DNA of 36,805 bases from Deltaproteobacteria bacterium (GTDB lineage Bacteria > Desulfobacterota > Binatia > UBA12015). This document shows, in pieces, positions 1 through 6,446 of the stretch. The notes under the pieces were generated by a model, which worked only from the letters and a program-made list of their open reading frames with translations, ran no database searches and had not been told where the DNA came from. Location: contig VGTK01000045.1 of NCBI GenBank assembly GCA_016874715.1, positions 1 through 36,805 on the forward strand, read 5' to 3'. Position 1 is the first letter of the stretch. Each line of letters begins with the position of its first letter. The position numbers were made by a program, and so were the translations under genes.

Positions 1-1166
1 CGGTCGTCGTGCGCTGCCAGGGCTGATGGCGCTCCGGCGGCGGCGACTGGGGGCGGCGCGCTGGCGTTCGCCAAGGCGCCGGTCGCGGCGGGCTTGCCGG
101 TCCGACCCTTGCCGTCCTTCACCGAGAGCGCCGGCGTGGCGCTCGGCGCGGGCAGCGGCGATTGCTGCGGCGCTGCGTGAATCGCGAGGACGGGAAGATC
201 TCGGGTGTCCGGCTCGTCCGCGGGCGCAGCGTCTGGACCGGGCCCGCCTGCTGCCGGCACGGCACTCGGCGGGTGGGCCTCGCCCAGCCAGGCGGGCGCT
301 AGCTTGGGATCCCAGTGAACGTGGGCGCCGGGCGCGTCGGCGTTCTCCTTCCGGTCGCCCGGGCCCGGCGCGTCGCCGGATGCCACTGCCTGCTGGCTGT
401 CTCTCGGCCGCGGCGGCACGTGCGCGGTCGCCGCCGGGGCCGCGCTGGCGGCCGGGCCGGTAGCGTGCTCGACGGGCGCCCCGACGGCGACGTCCTTCGG
501 CACCGGCGCAGGTGACACGTGCGCGGGCTCCGCCTTCGCCGATGCGCCGGGCGCGTGCTTCGCCTGCGCCAACGCGCCGCCAGCGGGCCCTGCCTTCGAC
601 GAAGCGCTCGCTGCGATGTCCACCTTCGCCGGCGCGGCCTCTGGAACCTCCAGCTTCGCCGGTGCTTTCGCTGCTGTCTCGGCCTTCGTCGCGGCGCTCG
701 CTGTGGACTCCACCTTCGCCACTGGCGCCTTCGCGACCGATCGCTCGGCAGGCGCGCCCTTCTGCAGCAGGTCGATCGTGAGGCGTGCGGGCTTCGCGGT
801 GGCGTAGGCATGGACGCGGCCAACGGGGTCCGCCGGGGTGATCTCGATGCGGGCGGCGCCCTGCGCATCCGTGGTGATGCGGACCTTGGTCCTGCCGTCG
901 CCACCCGAGGCGGCGTCGTCGAACTCGCGTCCGGCGATGGCGGACGCGGCGGCGACCTCCGGAACGGTGACGACGATGCTGCCGTCCGCGCGGTGATCCG
1001 CGATCGCTCCCGCGACCGGCCCGTCGCTGAACAGCACGATGCGCTCGCGGTCCCCGAGCCGGAGGAAGTGCGGCGCCGTTCCGAGCTCTGCCGCCACGAC
1101 CAGCGCGGGACGCAACGCGCCCGCGAGGAGCGACAGAGAGAGGAGGATCGACGGACGGACGCGCAT
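1..1166 (-). CDS. AMIN-like secreted protein with long Ala/Pro/Lys-rich linker (3' end outside window)
   Basis: Open from an ATG at 1166 to the left edge without a stop, so about 388 residues are visible and the C-terminus is missing. Residues 1-26 form a signal peptide (MRVRPSILLSLSLLAGALRP, then an Ala-rich cleavage region). Residues about 30-125 have the beta-rich pattern of an AMIN domain (RIVLFSDGPV, then SIVVTVPE, ending ARLTIDLLQ). AMIN domains target envelope proteins such as PilQ and AmiC to the cell wall. The rest is low-complexity: repeated Ala-Lys-Val/Ala-Lys-Ala-Pro units, then a Pro/Ala/Gly linker, presumably leading to another domain. It is the last visible gene of the flagellar strand and has its own sigma-54 promoter candidate at 1202-1217. 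No Shine-Dalgarno precedes the ATG; a 9-bp hairpin lies there instead. The AMIN call is by pattern; function is not known. Confidence 0.72.
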   Translation of the reverse strand, partial: MRVRPSILLSLSLLAGALRPALVVAAELGTAPHFLRLGDRERIVLFSDGPVAGAIADHRADGSIVVTVPEVAAASAIAGREFDDAASGGDGRTKVRITTDAQGAARIEITPADPVGRVHAYATAKPARLTIDLLQKGAPAERSVAKAPVAKVESTASAATKAETAAKAPAKLEVPEAAPAKVDIAASASSKAGPAGGALAQAKHAPGASAKAEPAHVSPAPVPKDVAVGAPVEHATGPAASAAPAATAHVPPRPRDSQQAVASGDAPGPGDRKENADAPGAHVHWDPKLAPAWLGEAHPPSAVPAAGGPGPDAAPADEPDTRDLPVLAIHAAPQQSPLPAPSATPALSVKDGKGRTGKPAATGALANASAPPPVAAAGAPSALAAHDD

Positions 1167-1171
1167 AGATG

Positions 1172-1192
1172 TTCGTGCCGGGTCGGCACGAA
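1172..1192 (-). promoter_or_regulatory. Perfect 9-bp hairpin at predicted mRNA 5' end
   Basis: Arms TTCGTGCCG and CGGCACGAA with a 3-nt loop, ending 5 nt before the ATG at 1166. The start predicted from the sigma-54 promoter (about 1191) falls on the first bases of the stem, so the message would begin with this hairpin. It occupies the place of a ribosome-binding site, and no GGAG-like sequence is seen. It could stabilise the mRNA, limit translation, or act as an operator at DNA level. Confidence 0.5.
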
Positions 1193-1201
1193 TTACCCGG
1201 C

Positions 1202-1217
1202 AGCAAGCCCGGTGCCA
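1202..1217 (-). promoter_or_regulatory. Sigma-54 (-24/-12) promoter of AMIN-like gene
   Basis: The minus strand reads TGGCACCGGGCTTGCT. Against the RpoN consensus TGGCACG-N4-TTGCW it differs at one defined position (C for G at position 7) and has the invariant GG-N10-GC spacing. Transcription would start near 1191, about 25 nt before the ATG at 1166. Sigma-54 commonly drives flagellar genes in proteobacteria, which suits the neighbours. Confidence 0.72.
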
Positions 1218-1288
1218 CGACCTCCGCTGCCGCGACCGAGAGCGGGCGGCAGCTTTTTCCCCTGCCGGCAGGCTTGTCCGCGCGTCGG

Positions 1289-1302
1289 GTCAGATCCTTG
1301 AC
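1289..1302. promoter_or_regulatory. FleQ-box-like inverted repeat (GTCA-N6-TGAC)
   Basis: GTCAGATCCTTGAC is a 4+4 inverted repeat centred about 104 bp upstream of the predicted sigma-54 start. The architecture equals the FleQ box of Pseudomonas (GTCAATAAATTGAC), with 9 of 14 positions identical. The distance is normal for an enhancer-binding protein of the NtrC/FleQ family. No such regulator is encoded in the window. It lies between the two genes (after the stop at 1333), so it is free of coding constraint. Confidence 0.42.
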
Positions 1303-1332
1303 AGCACGCGCGTCAGCCGACCGTCCGGAGCA

Positions 1333-1920
1333 TCACGTCACGACAGGGCCCGTTGCCACGCCCGACGTCGCACGTGCGTCCCAGCCGCGCAGCAGCGGCA
1401 GCAGACTGTCCGCCAGAAGCTTGCGCGTCGCCCCGGTGTCGGCGCGCCGCTGCGCCCCCAGCAGGGCCTCGGCGAGGGGTGCCAGCTCGTCCTGCGCGCT
1501 GAAGGTCTGCCCCGCGCCGAGCTGCATCGCCTGGTGGTCGAGGACCATCGTCAGGCGGAGCTCGTCCAGCGCCACCGCGAGTTCGCCGTGCGCTTCGCGT
1601 ATCTCGCCGCGGCCGAGCGTGTCGACGACCCGCTCGAGCCGTCCCTCGATGGACAGCAGAGCCTCGCGCGCGTTGCGGCGCAGGCGGGCCGCGAACACCG
1701 GGACGGTGCAGGTCGTGAGGGTCATGCGGTGCACTCCGGCAGCCCGACGGCGCGCGTAGCGCGTCTCGTCACCCGCCGAGATCACTTCGTCGTCGAGCGT
1801 GATCGTGGTCAGGATCTCGCCCGGATCGACATGGACGCCGAGTGCCTCCACCAGCTCGCCCACCGTCGCGCGCTCGGCCGCGACCTCGCCGATCGGCCGC
1901 TCATTGACGAAGATCTCCAT
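1333..1920 (-). CDS. Unknown flagellar-locus protein: beta-grasp-like N-terminus, helical C-terminus
   Basis: 195 residues. Residues 1-70 alternate short strands and one helix in a ubiquitin/ThiS-like order (MEIFVNERPIGEV, then TVGELVEALG, then ILTTITLDDEVIS); residues 75-195 are predicted helical and rich in Ala, Leu, Arg and Glu. No catalytic motif is seen. The ATG at 1920 overlaps the 3' end of the GT9 gene by 20 nt, so the two are probably translationally coupled. As third gene of the glycosyltransferase operon beside fliC, it may be an adaptor or assembly factor for filament modification, which is inference. It lacks a signal peptide and membrane segments, so it should be cytoplasmic. 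Confidence 0.7.
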   Translation of the reverse strand: MEIFVNERPIGEVAAERATVGELVEALGVHVDPGEILTTITLDDEVISAGDETRYARRRAAGVHRMTLTTCTVPVFAARLRRNAREALLSIEGRLERVVDTLGRGEIREAHGELAVALDELRLTMVLDHQAMQLGAGQTFSAQDELAPLAEALLGAQRRADTGATRKLLADSLLPLLRGWDARATSGVATGPVVT

Positions 1921-3559
1921 CGTTCACCTCATGCGCCATGCGCCCTCCTCCGAGCAGCGCCAGCATGTCGTCAGCCGACCTCTGGAGGTCGCGGTAGATC
2001 CGTCCGTACTCGCGCGCGAGCTGGGCGACGTTCTCCCCGACCATGGTCTCCTTCTCGAACGCGAACATCTGCGTGAGCAGCGCGGCCTCGGGGTGCACGC
2101 GCCCTTGCTCGCCGATGCTGCGGTCGAGGACCTCGATCTCGCGGGCCGTCCGCTCGACCGCGTCGAGACGCGGCGCACGCCTCGCCGCGTGACGGCTCAG
2201 CTCACCCGCCAGCTCTTCTCCGAGGCGCGCGAGCCCGGAGAGCGCCGCGAACGACACGCCGTCGATCCGCGACGCGCGCGCCGGGGGCAACGGCCGGGCG
2301 GCGAGGCGCGCGAGCCAGGTCGCGCGATACGCCTGGCGCAGCTCGTCCTCGGGCCGTGCCGCGACGTCGCCGAGCAGCGTGCAGTCGAACAGCCCGTCGG
2401 CGGCGAAACCGGTCCGGTACACGCGAACCGTTCCACCCCGGCCGGCCTGCGTGGCGAGCGCCGCCACACGCGCCGTGTCGTCGGCGAGGCGCGCGCGCGC
2501 GATCTCGGCGACCAGCTCCGGCGTCAGCGTGCGGCGGCAGAACGGGTCGAGGCAGTGCACCGCGTGATCGCATGGCGCGCAGCTCACGCCGGCATGGAGG
2601 ACCACGTGGCCGTCGCCGTACGGTCCGGTGTCGAATGGCAGCGCGGGGCCGAAGAAGAGTCCGACGACCGGAGTTCGCGTCGCGGCCGCCATGTGCATCG
2701 GTCCCGTGTCCCCCGTCAGGAGCAGCCGGCAGCGCTCCAGCAGGGCGCCCAGCTCCTGGAGGCTCGTACGGCCGCAGAGGTCGAGGGGTGCCGACGGAGC
2801 GTCGGCGCACGCGGCGGCGAGCCGCTCGGCAAGCGCGCGCTCGCTGGCGCCGCCGAGCAGCACGATGCGGTGCCCGTCGCCCGCGAGCTCGTGCGCCACC
2901 CGCGCGAACGACTCGGGGGGCCACTGACGGATCTCGCGGCTCGCACCGAGCTGCAGCGCGACCAGCGATGCGTCCGGGCGGACCCCCATCTCGCCGAGAC
3001 GCGACGCGATCGATTGCCGGGCGCCCTCGCCGATGCGGAAGGCGGGCCCGTCGACCGCGATCTCGAGGCAACCGGCGACGCCCCGGTAGGAGTCCACGAG
3101 GTTGAAGGGTGCGACGCGGCGATGCAGACAGCTCGCGGCGAACAGCCGCGCCCACGGTGTGCGGATCGAGCGGTAGCCGTCCGCCGTCATCGCCCAGCCG
3201 CGGACGTCGGGGACGCCGAGCAGGCTCAACAGCACCGCACTCATGCGGGAGCTCGAGAAGTTCAGGGCGATCTCGAAATCCTCCGCCCGGAGATCCCGCA
3301 CCACCTCGCGCATGTAGTGGTACGCATCGCCGATCCTGGTCGGGCCCTCGAGCAGCAGGTGGCCGAGCCGGTCGAGGTCGAGCCGGTACACCTGGTCGAC
3401 GCCGGGGATCGATTCGCTGACCTCGGCAAAGTTCTTCTCGGCGACGAGCGTCACCTTCGCGTCGGGGTGCATCGCGTGCAGACCGGCGATGGTCGGCGAG
3501 GTCTGCAGCAGATCGCCCAGCCGCGTCAGGTTCACGATGGCGATGCGGCGCAGGCTCAT
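1901..3559 (-). CDS. Glycosyltransferase family 9 (heptosyltransferase-like) with C-terminal extension
   Basis: 552 residues. Residues 1-340 follow the ADP-heptose:LPS heptosyltransferase (GT9) plan: N-terminal MSLRRIAIVNLTRLGDLLQT (the IxxxRLGD motif), a second Rossmann half with VALQLGAS and REIRQWPPESFA, and the donor-site motif GDTGPMHMAAATRTPVVGLFF. GT9 enzymes are usually about 350 residues; the extra 200 or so include a Cys-rich stretch (CAPCDHAVHCLDPFC) and a helical tail of unknown role. The ATG at 3559 overlaps the upstream stop in an ATGA arrangement, fixing the start. Beside flaG, fliD and fliC, a role in flagellin glycosylation is more likely than LPS core synthesis. This is inference; LPS or capsule work is not excluded. 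Confidence 0.85.
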   Translation of the reverse strand: MSLRRIAIVNLTRLGDLLQTSPTIAGLHAMHPDAKVTLVAEKNFAEVSESIPGVDQVYRLDLDRLGHLLLEGPTRIGDAYHYMREVVRDLRAEDFEIALNFSSSRMSAVLLSLLGVPDVRGWAMTADGYRSIRTPWARLFAASCLHRRVAPFNLVDSYRGVAGCLEIAVDGPAFRIGEGARQSIASRLGEMGVRPDASLVALQLGASREIRQWPPESFARVAHELAGDGHRIVLLGGASERALAERLAAACADAPSAPLDLCGRTSLQELGALLERCRLLLTGDTGPMHMAAATRTPVVGLFFGPALPFDTGPYGDGHVVLHAGVSCAPCDHAVHCLDPFCRRTLTPELVAEIARARLADDTARVAALATQAGRGGTVRVYRTGFAADGLFDCTLLGDVAARPEDELRQAYRATWLARLAARPLPPARASRIDGVSFAALSGLARLGEELAGELSRHAARRAPRLDAVERTAREIEVLDRSIGEQGRVHPEAALLTQMFAFEKETMVGENVAQLAREYGRIYRDLQRSADDMLALLGGGRMAHEVNDGDLRQ

Positions 3560-5370
3560 GCGCGTGCCTCGGTCAGGTAGAGCTCCTGGAACTGGTGCAG
3601 GAAGAGGAAGATCGCCTCCTCTTCGCTGACGTCCCCCTGCCCTTCGCCGATGCCGCGCACGACCGCGTCGAGCGTCAGCGGTGCGTTTGCCGGGTGACGC
3701 TCGAGCAGGGCACGCAGGGCGCCGCTCTCGCGCGCCGCGGCCTCGCCGAACGTGGGCGGGCGCGAGCGTGCCAGCAGCCGGTCCTGATCCTGCGCGACGA
3801 TCGCCGCGATCAGGTCCTGCATGCGATGCTGGTAGGTGTGCTGGGCGAGCGCGCGCGCGTGGCCGAGCGAGGTCATCGCGAGCCGCTCGTCGTTGTGCGC
3901 CAGGTAGTGCTGCGTCAGCTCGCGCATCTCGGTGACGCTGTCGGCCACCGCGATCTCGTGTCCCGGCACGAACAGGTCGGGCAGCAACTGGCGCCGATCG
4001 ACGATCTGGAAGGCGCCACAGCCGGCGAGCTCGAACGTGCGCGGGTTGACGAAGTCGCCCTGCGGATCGACCCCGTCGTGATAGGTCGACGAGTGCAGGT
4101 TCAGGTTGACCCGCGTCGCGTTGAAGATGCGCACGGATTCCTCGGTGGAGATGCGCGCCGAATCGCGCTGGATCACCCGCTCGAGGTCGCCCGCACCGAC
4201 CCACTCGCTGCCCCAGACGCGGAAGTCGAGGTCGAGGAAGCGGCGGAACGCCTGCCGACGATTGCGATAGCCGGCACCGACGAACGACACGTCGCTGCCC
4301 AGCGCCTCGCGCTCCGCGTCGCTCAGGTCGACTGGACGGTGCTCCTCGGGGTCGAACGCGCACGGCAGGTACGCGAGACGGGCGTCGCTGGCGGTGCGGA
4401 GCGCGGCGAAGCACTCGTCGGTCTGGATGGTGAACACGTGGTCGTACTGCGAGGCGACCTCGCGCCAGTAGGTGAAGCGGCGGAAGTCCTCGACGAACCA
4501 CAGCGCACGGATCGCACCTGTTCGCCCGATCGCCGCCAGCGCGTGCTGGTCGAGTGGCGCCTGGGCGAGTGCCAGCACGATGTCGGGCGCGAAGCCCTCG
4601 CAGGCTGCGGCGACCCCCATGCCCAGAACGTTGCAGAACCCGCTATCGAGCTCCGCCTGCCGCTGGCGGCGCGCGCCGAATGCCGCCAGACCGTTCAGCC
4701 CCTGCTGGAAGCCGGACAGGTCGAGCAGGCGTACCTCGTGGCCGAGCGCCGTGAGGGCGTGCGCCGCGTAGCGGGCGATCGGCAGCGAGCCACCTGCGAT
4801 CGGCGAGACCACGAGGACGCGCAGCCGCAGACCGGTCGTCGCGCTTCGTCCTACCAGCGTCTCGAAGAGCGCGCGGTGGGCACCGTCCTGGCGCAAGGCC
4901 GATGGCGCGTGCTGCAGGACGCGGGTCTTCGCCGGGGGCACCACCGCGTCGGTGTCGTCGCCCGAACGCGCGACGACCCGCTCGAGCAGAGGGCGCAGGT
5001 CGCGCGCAGCGAGCGCTGCGCGCCAGACCGCGAGGTCCGGCTCGATGACCACGATCTCGCCGTGGAAGCGCTCGGCGAGGGCCTCGACGTGATAGCCGAG
5101 CCCGAGGCCGACCACGATCGCACGCGACGCGCCGCTCGCTTCGAGCTTCGCGATCGCGCCCCTCGCCCAGCGCACACCGTCGCCGGACGGGTCGCGCGGG
5201 TGATGCATGGCAATCCCGTCCACGGCTAGCAGAGCCTCGCCACCGGGAGCGTGCGACAGCAGGTGCGTCACCGGTGTCGCGCTCGCGGCGATCTCGGCCG
5301 CGAGGCGCGGCGCTCGCCGGCTGAGCACGGCGAGGTTCGCTGCGCGCAGGATTCCGGGCGCCACGTCCAT
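3556..5370 (-). CDS. CgeB-family glycosyltransferase with Maf-like N-terminal domain
   Basis: 604 residues. Residues 1-150 resemble the N-terminal half of motility accessory factor (Maf) enzymes: a DP-containing segment (AMHHPRDPSGDG), then VVGLGLGYHVEALAERF and a strand ending in IEPD, a Rossmann-like site. Residues about 185-300 look like DUF3880 and 310-520 like the Glyco_trans_1_2/CgeB domain (AYLPCAFDPEEHRP, VSFVGAGYRNRR, FNATRVNLNLHSS, FELAGCGAFQIVD). CgeB relatives are often coded beside flagellin and probably modify filament protein. First gene of an overlapping three-gene operon (ATGA junction at 3556-3559). A sigma-54 site ends 13 bp before the ATG, giving a nearly leaderless message unless the true start lies further in. 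The exact sugar and acceptor cannot be read from sequence. Confidence 0.82.
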   Translation of the reverse strand: MDVAPGILRAANLAVLSRRAPRLAAEIAASATPVTHLLSHAPGGEALLAVDGIAMHHPRDPSGDGVRWARGAIAKLEASGASRAIVVGLGLGYHVEALAERFHGEIVVIEPDLAVWRAALAARDLRPLLERVVARSGDDTDAVVPPAKTRVLQHAPSALRQDGAHRALFETLVGRSATTGLRLRVLVVSPIAGGSLPIARYAAHALTALGHEVRLLDLSGFQQGLNGLAAFGARRQRQAELDSGFCNVLGMGVAAACEGFAPDIVLALAQAPLDQHALAAIGRTGAIRALWFVEDFRRFTYWREVASQYDHVFTIQTDECFAALRTASDARLAYLPCAFDPEEHRPVDLSDAEREALGSDVSFVGAGYRNRRQAFRRFLDLDFRVWGSEWVGAGDLERVIQRDSARISTEESVRIFNATRVNLNLHSSTYHDGVDPQGDFVNPRTFELAGCGAFQIVDRRQLLPDLFVPGHEIAVADSVTEMRELTQHYLAHNDERLAMTSLGHARALAQHTYQHRMQDLIAAIVAQDQDRLLARSRPPTFGEAAARESGALRALLERHPANAPLTLDAVVRGIGEGQGDVSEEEAIFLFLHQFQELYLTEARA

Positions 5371-5383
5371 CGTGACTCGTCAC

Positions 5384-5399
5384 AGCAACGACGATGCCA
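5384..5399 (-). promoter_or_regulatory. Sigma-54 (-24/-12) promoter of glycosyltransferase operon
   Basis: The minus strand reads TGGCATCGTCGTTGCT, with GG-N10-GC spacing and both TGGCA and TTGCT blocks; two consensus positions differ (T and C for CG after TGGCA). The predicted start is near 5372, only 2-3 nt before the ATG at 5370. The inverted repeat GTGAC-GA-GTCAC covers the predicted start (5372-5383). Support comes from the in-phase palindromes upstream; the short leader is a reason for caution. Confidence 0.58.
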
Positions 5400-5470
5400 C
5401 CCCGCCAGGGCCGGATCCCGGCATCGACGAACGCATCGCCGGGCGCGACGCGGCACTCCGTGCCGCAAAT

Positions 5471-5536
5471 GGCAGAAGCTGCCGACGCCCGCGGTGTAGA
5501 GGAGAGGCAACCGGCGCACGGGGGGCAGAAGCTACC
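5471..5536. promoter_or_regulatory. Pair of 13-bp palindromes: candidate enhancer sites
   Basis: GGCAGAAGCTGCC (5471-5483, perfect 5-3-5 palindrome) and GGCAGAAGCTACC (5524-5536) match at 12 of 13 positions. Their centres are 53 bp apart, five helical turns, so they face the same side of DNA. Relative to the predicted sigma-54 start they lie at about -105 and -158, the usual zone for NtrC-family activators. The 256-bp gap between the FliT-like gene and the CgeB-type gene (5371-5626) holds no other convincing gene. Confidence 0.5.
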
Positions 5537-5626
5537 GCGCGCGGCGATGGCAAGAGCGGCCGGCACCGGGCGGGACGCCGGCAAGCCGCTCCGTCGATCG
5601 AGCCCGGCGCGGTTCGTCGCGCGCGC

Positions 5627-6046
5627 TCAGGCGCAGCGCGAGGTGAAGACGGCTTCGCGCGGCGCCTCGCCCGCGTAACGGCGCAGGTGTCCGCGCGTCG
5701 CACGGAGATCGTCGAGGCGCTCGGCCGTCGCGGCGCGCGCGGCGAGAGCGGCGCGCACGAGCTGTGGCTGGCGCGTCGCGAGTGAGCCGACCACGGCGTC
5801 GATCTCCTGCCAGACGTCGACGATCGCCGACGCGGGCGCCACGGTCGTCGAGCGTGCCGCGGACAGGTCCGCGATGCGCGGCTTCAGGTCGTTCTCCAGC
5901 GCAACGACGCGGCTCGCGAGAGCCCCCAGGTCCGCGCGCGCCGGATCGGCGAGGGCATCGTCGATGGCGTCGTACGCTGCCCGGAGCTCGATCCAGCTCG
6001 CCAGGGCCCCGCGGCTCCGTTCGAGCAGGGATGCTTCAGGCGGCAT
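5627..6046 (-). CDS. FliT-like flagellar chaperone (tentative)
   Basis: 139 residues, almost wholly helical and rich in Ala, Arg, Leu and Asp, without signal peptide or membrane segment. It begins inside the end of fliS (11-nt overlap). The position directly after fliS, and the size (about 120-140 residues), are those of FliT/FlgN-type chaperones, which bind FliD or hook-associated proteins before export. Similarity at sequence level is too weak to be sure, so the assignment rests on synteny and helical character. It ends in Arg-Cys-Ala before a TGA stop. Confidence 0.6.
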   Translation of the reverse strand: MPPEASLLERSRGALASWIELRAAYDAIDDALADPARADLGALASRVVALENDLKPRIADLSAARSTTVAPASAIVDVWQEIDAVVGSLATRQPQLVRAALAARAATAERLDDLRATRGHLRRYAGEAPREAVFTSRCA

Positions 6047-6443
6047 CGCGCGCTCCGAGCGCGGCAGGTCCCTGCGCGACCACCTCGCGGTAGGCGTCGG
6101 CGATGATCGAGAGCACGCGTCGCACCTGCTCGACGTGGCGCACGCTCCTCTTCATGTTTGCCTCGACGAGGTGCTCGAGCATGAAGCGGTAGAGCCGGTC
6201 GAGCTGGGCCGCGATCTCGCCGCCCGCCTTGTGATCGAGCGTGTGCAGCAGCTCGGCGATCACCGCCTGCGCCCGCGCCAGCGGTGAGGCGAAGTCCTCG
6301 ACGCGGTCGTTCCGCAGGCCGTCTTCCGCCTGCGCCAGGAAGCGCAGCGCACCGTCGAACATGAGGAGGAGGAGCCGGCCGCGATCCGCGGTGGCGATCT
6401 GCGCCTGTTGATACACGCCTGCCGAGGTCTGATAGCTGACCAT
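6036..6443 (-). CDS. fliS: Flagellin export chaperone FliS
   Basis: 135 residues, the normal FliS length. The N-terminus has the family signature (SYQTSAGVYQQAQIATADRGRLLLLMFDGALRFL), here seen as Y-x-Q/A-Q-I-x-T-A and the LLLMFDGALRFL helix. FliS binds the C-terminal D0 region of flagellin in the cytoplasm and keeps it unpolymerised until it enters the flagellar type III export gate. The gene starts 3 nt after the fliD stop and overlaps the FliT-like gene by 11 nt, so it sits inside the flaG-fliD-fliS-fliT operon. Confidence 0.95.
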   Translation of the reverse strand: MVSYQTSAGVYQQAQIATADRGRLLLLMFDGALRFLAQAEDGLRNDRVEDFASPLARAQAVIAELLHTLDHKAGGEIAAQLDRLYRFMLEHLVEANMKRSVRHVEQVRRVLSIIADAYREVVAQGPAALGARDAA

Positions 6444-6446
6444 GCG

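Noticed and set aside
1799..3580. Large plus-strand open frames (for example 1799-3580, 6408-8285, 20096-21856, 24186-26441)
   Set aside because: They are antisense shadows of well-recognised minus-strand genes, with Arg-rich composition and no family motifs; long spurious frames are expected at this G+C.
3560..4501. N-terminal extension of the GT9 gene by 314 residues
   Set aside because: It is a shadow frame of the CgeB-type gene; the ATGA overlap and the GT9 N-terminal motif fix the start at 3559.
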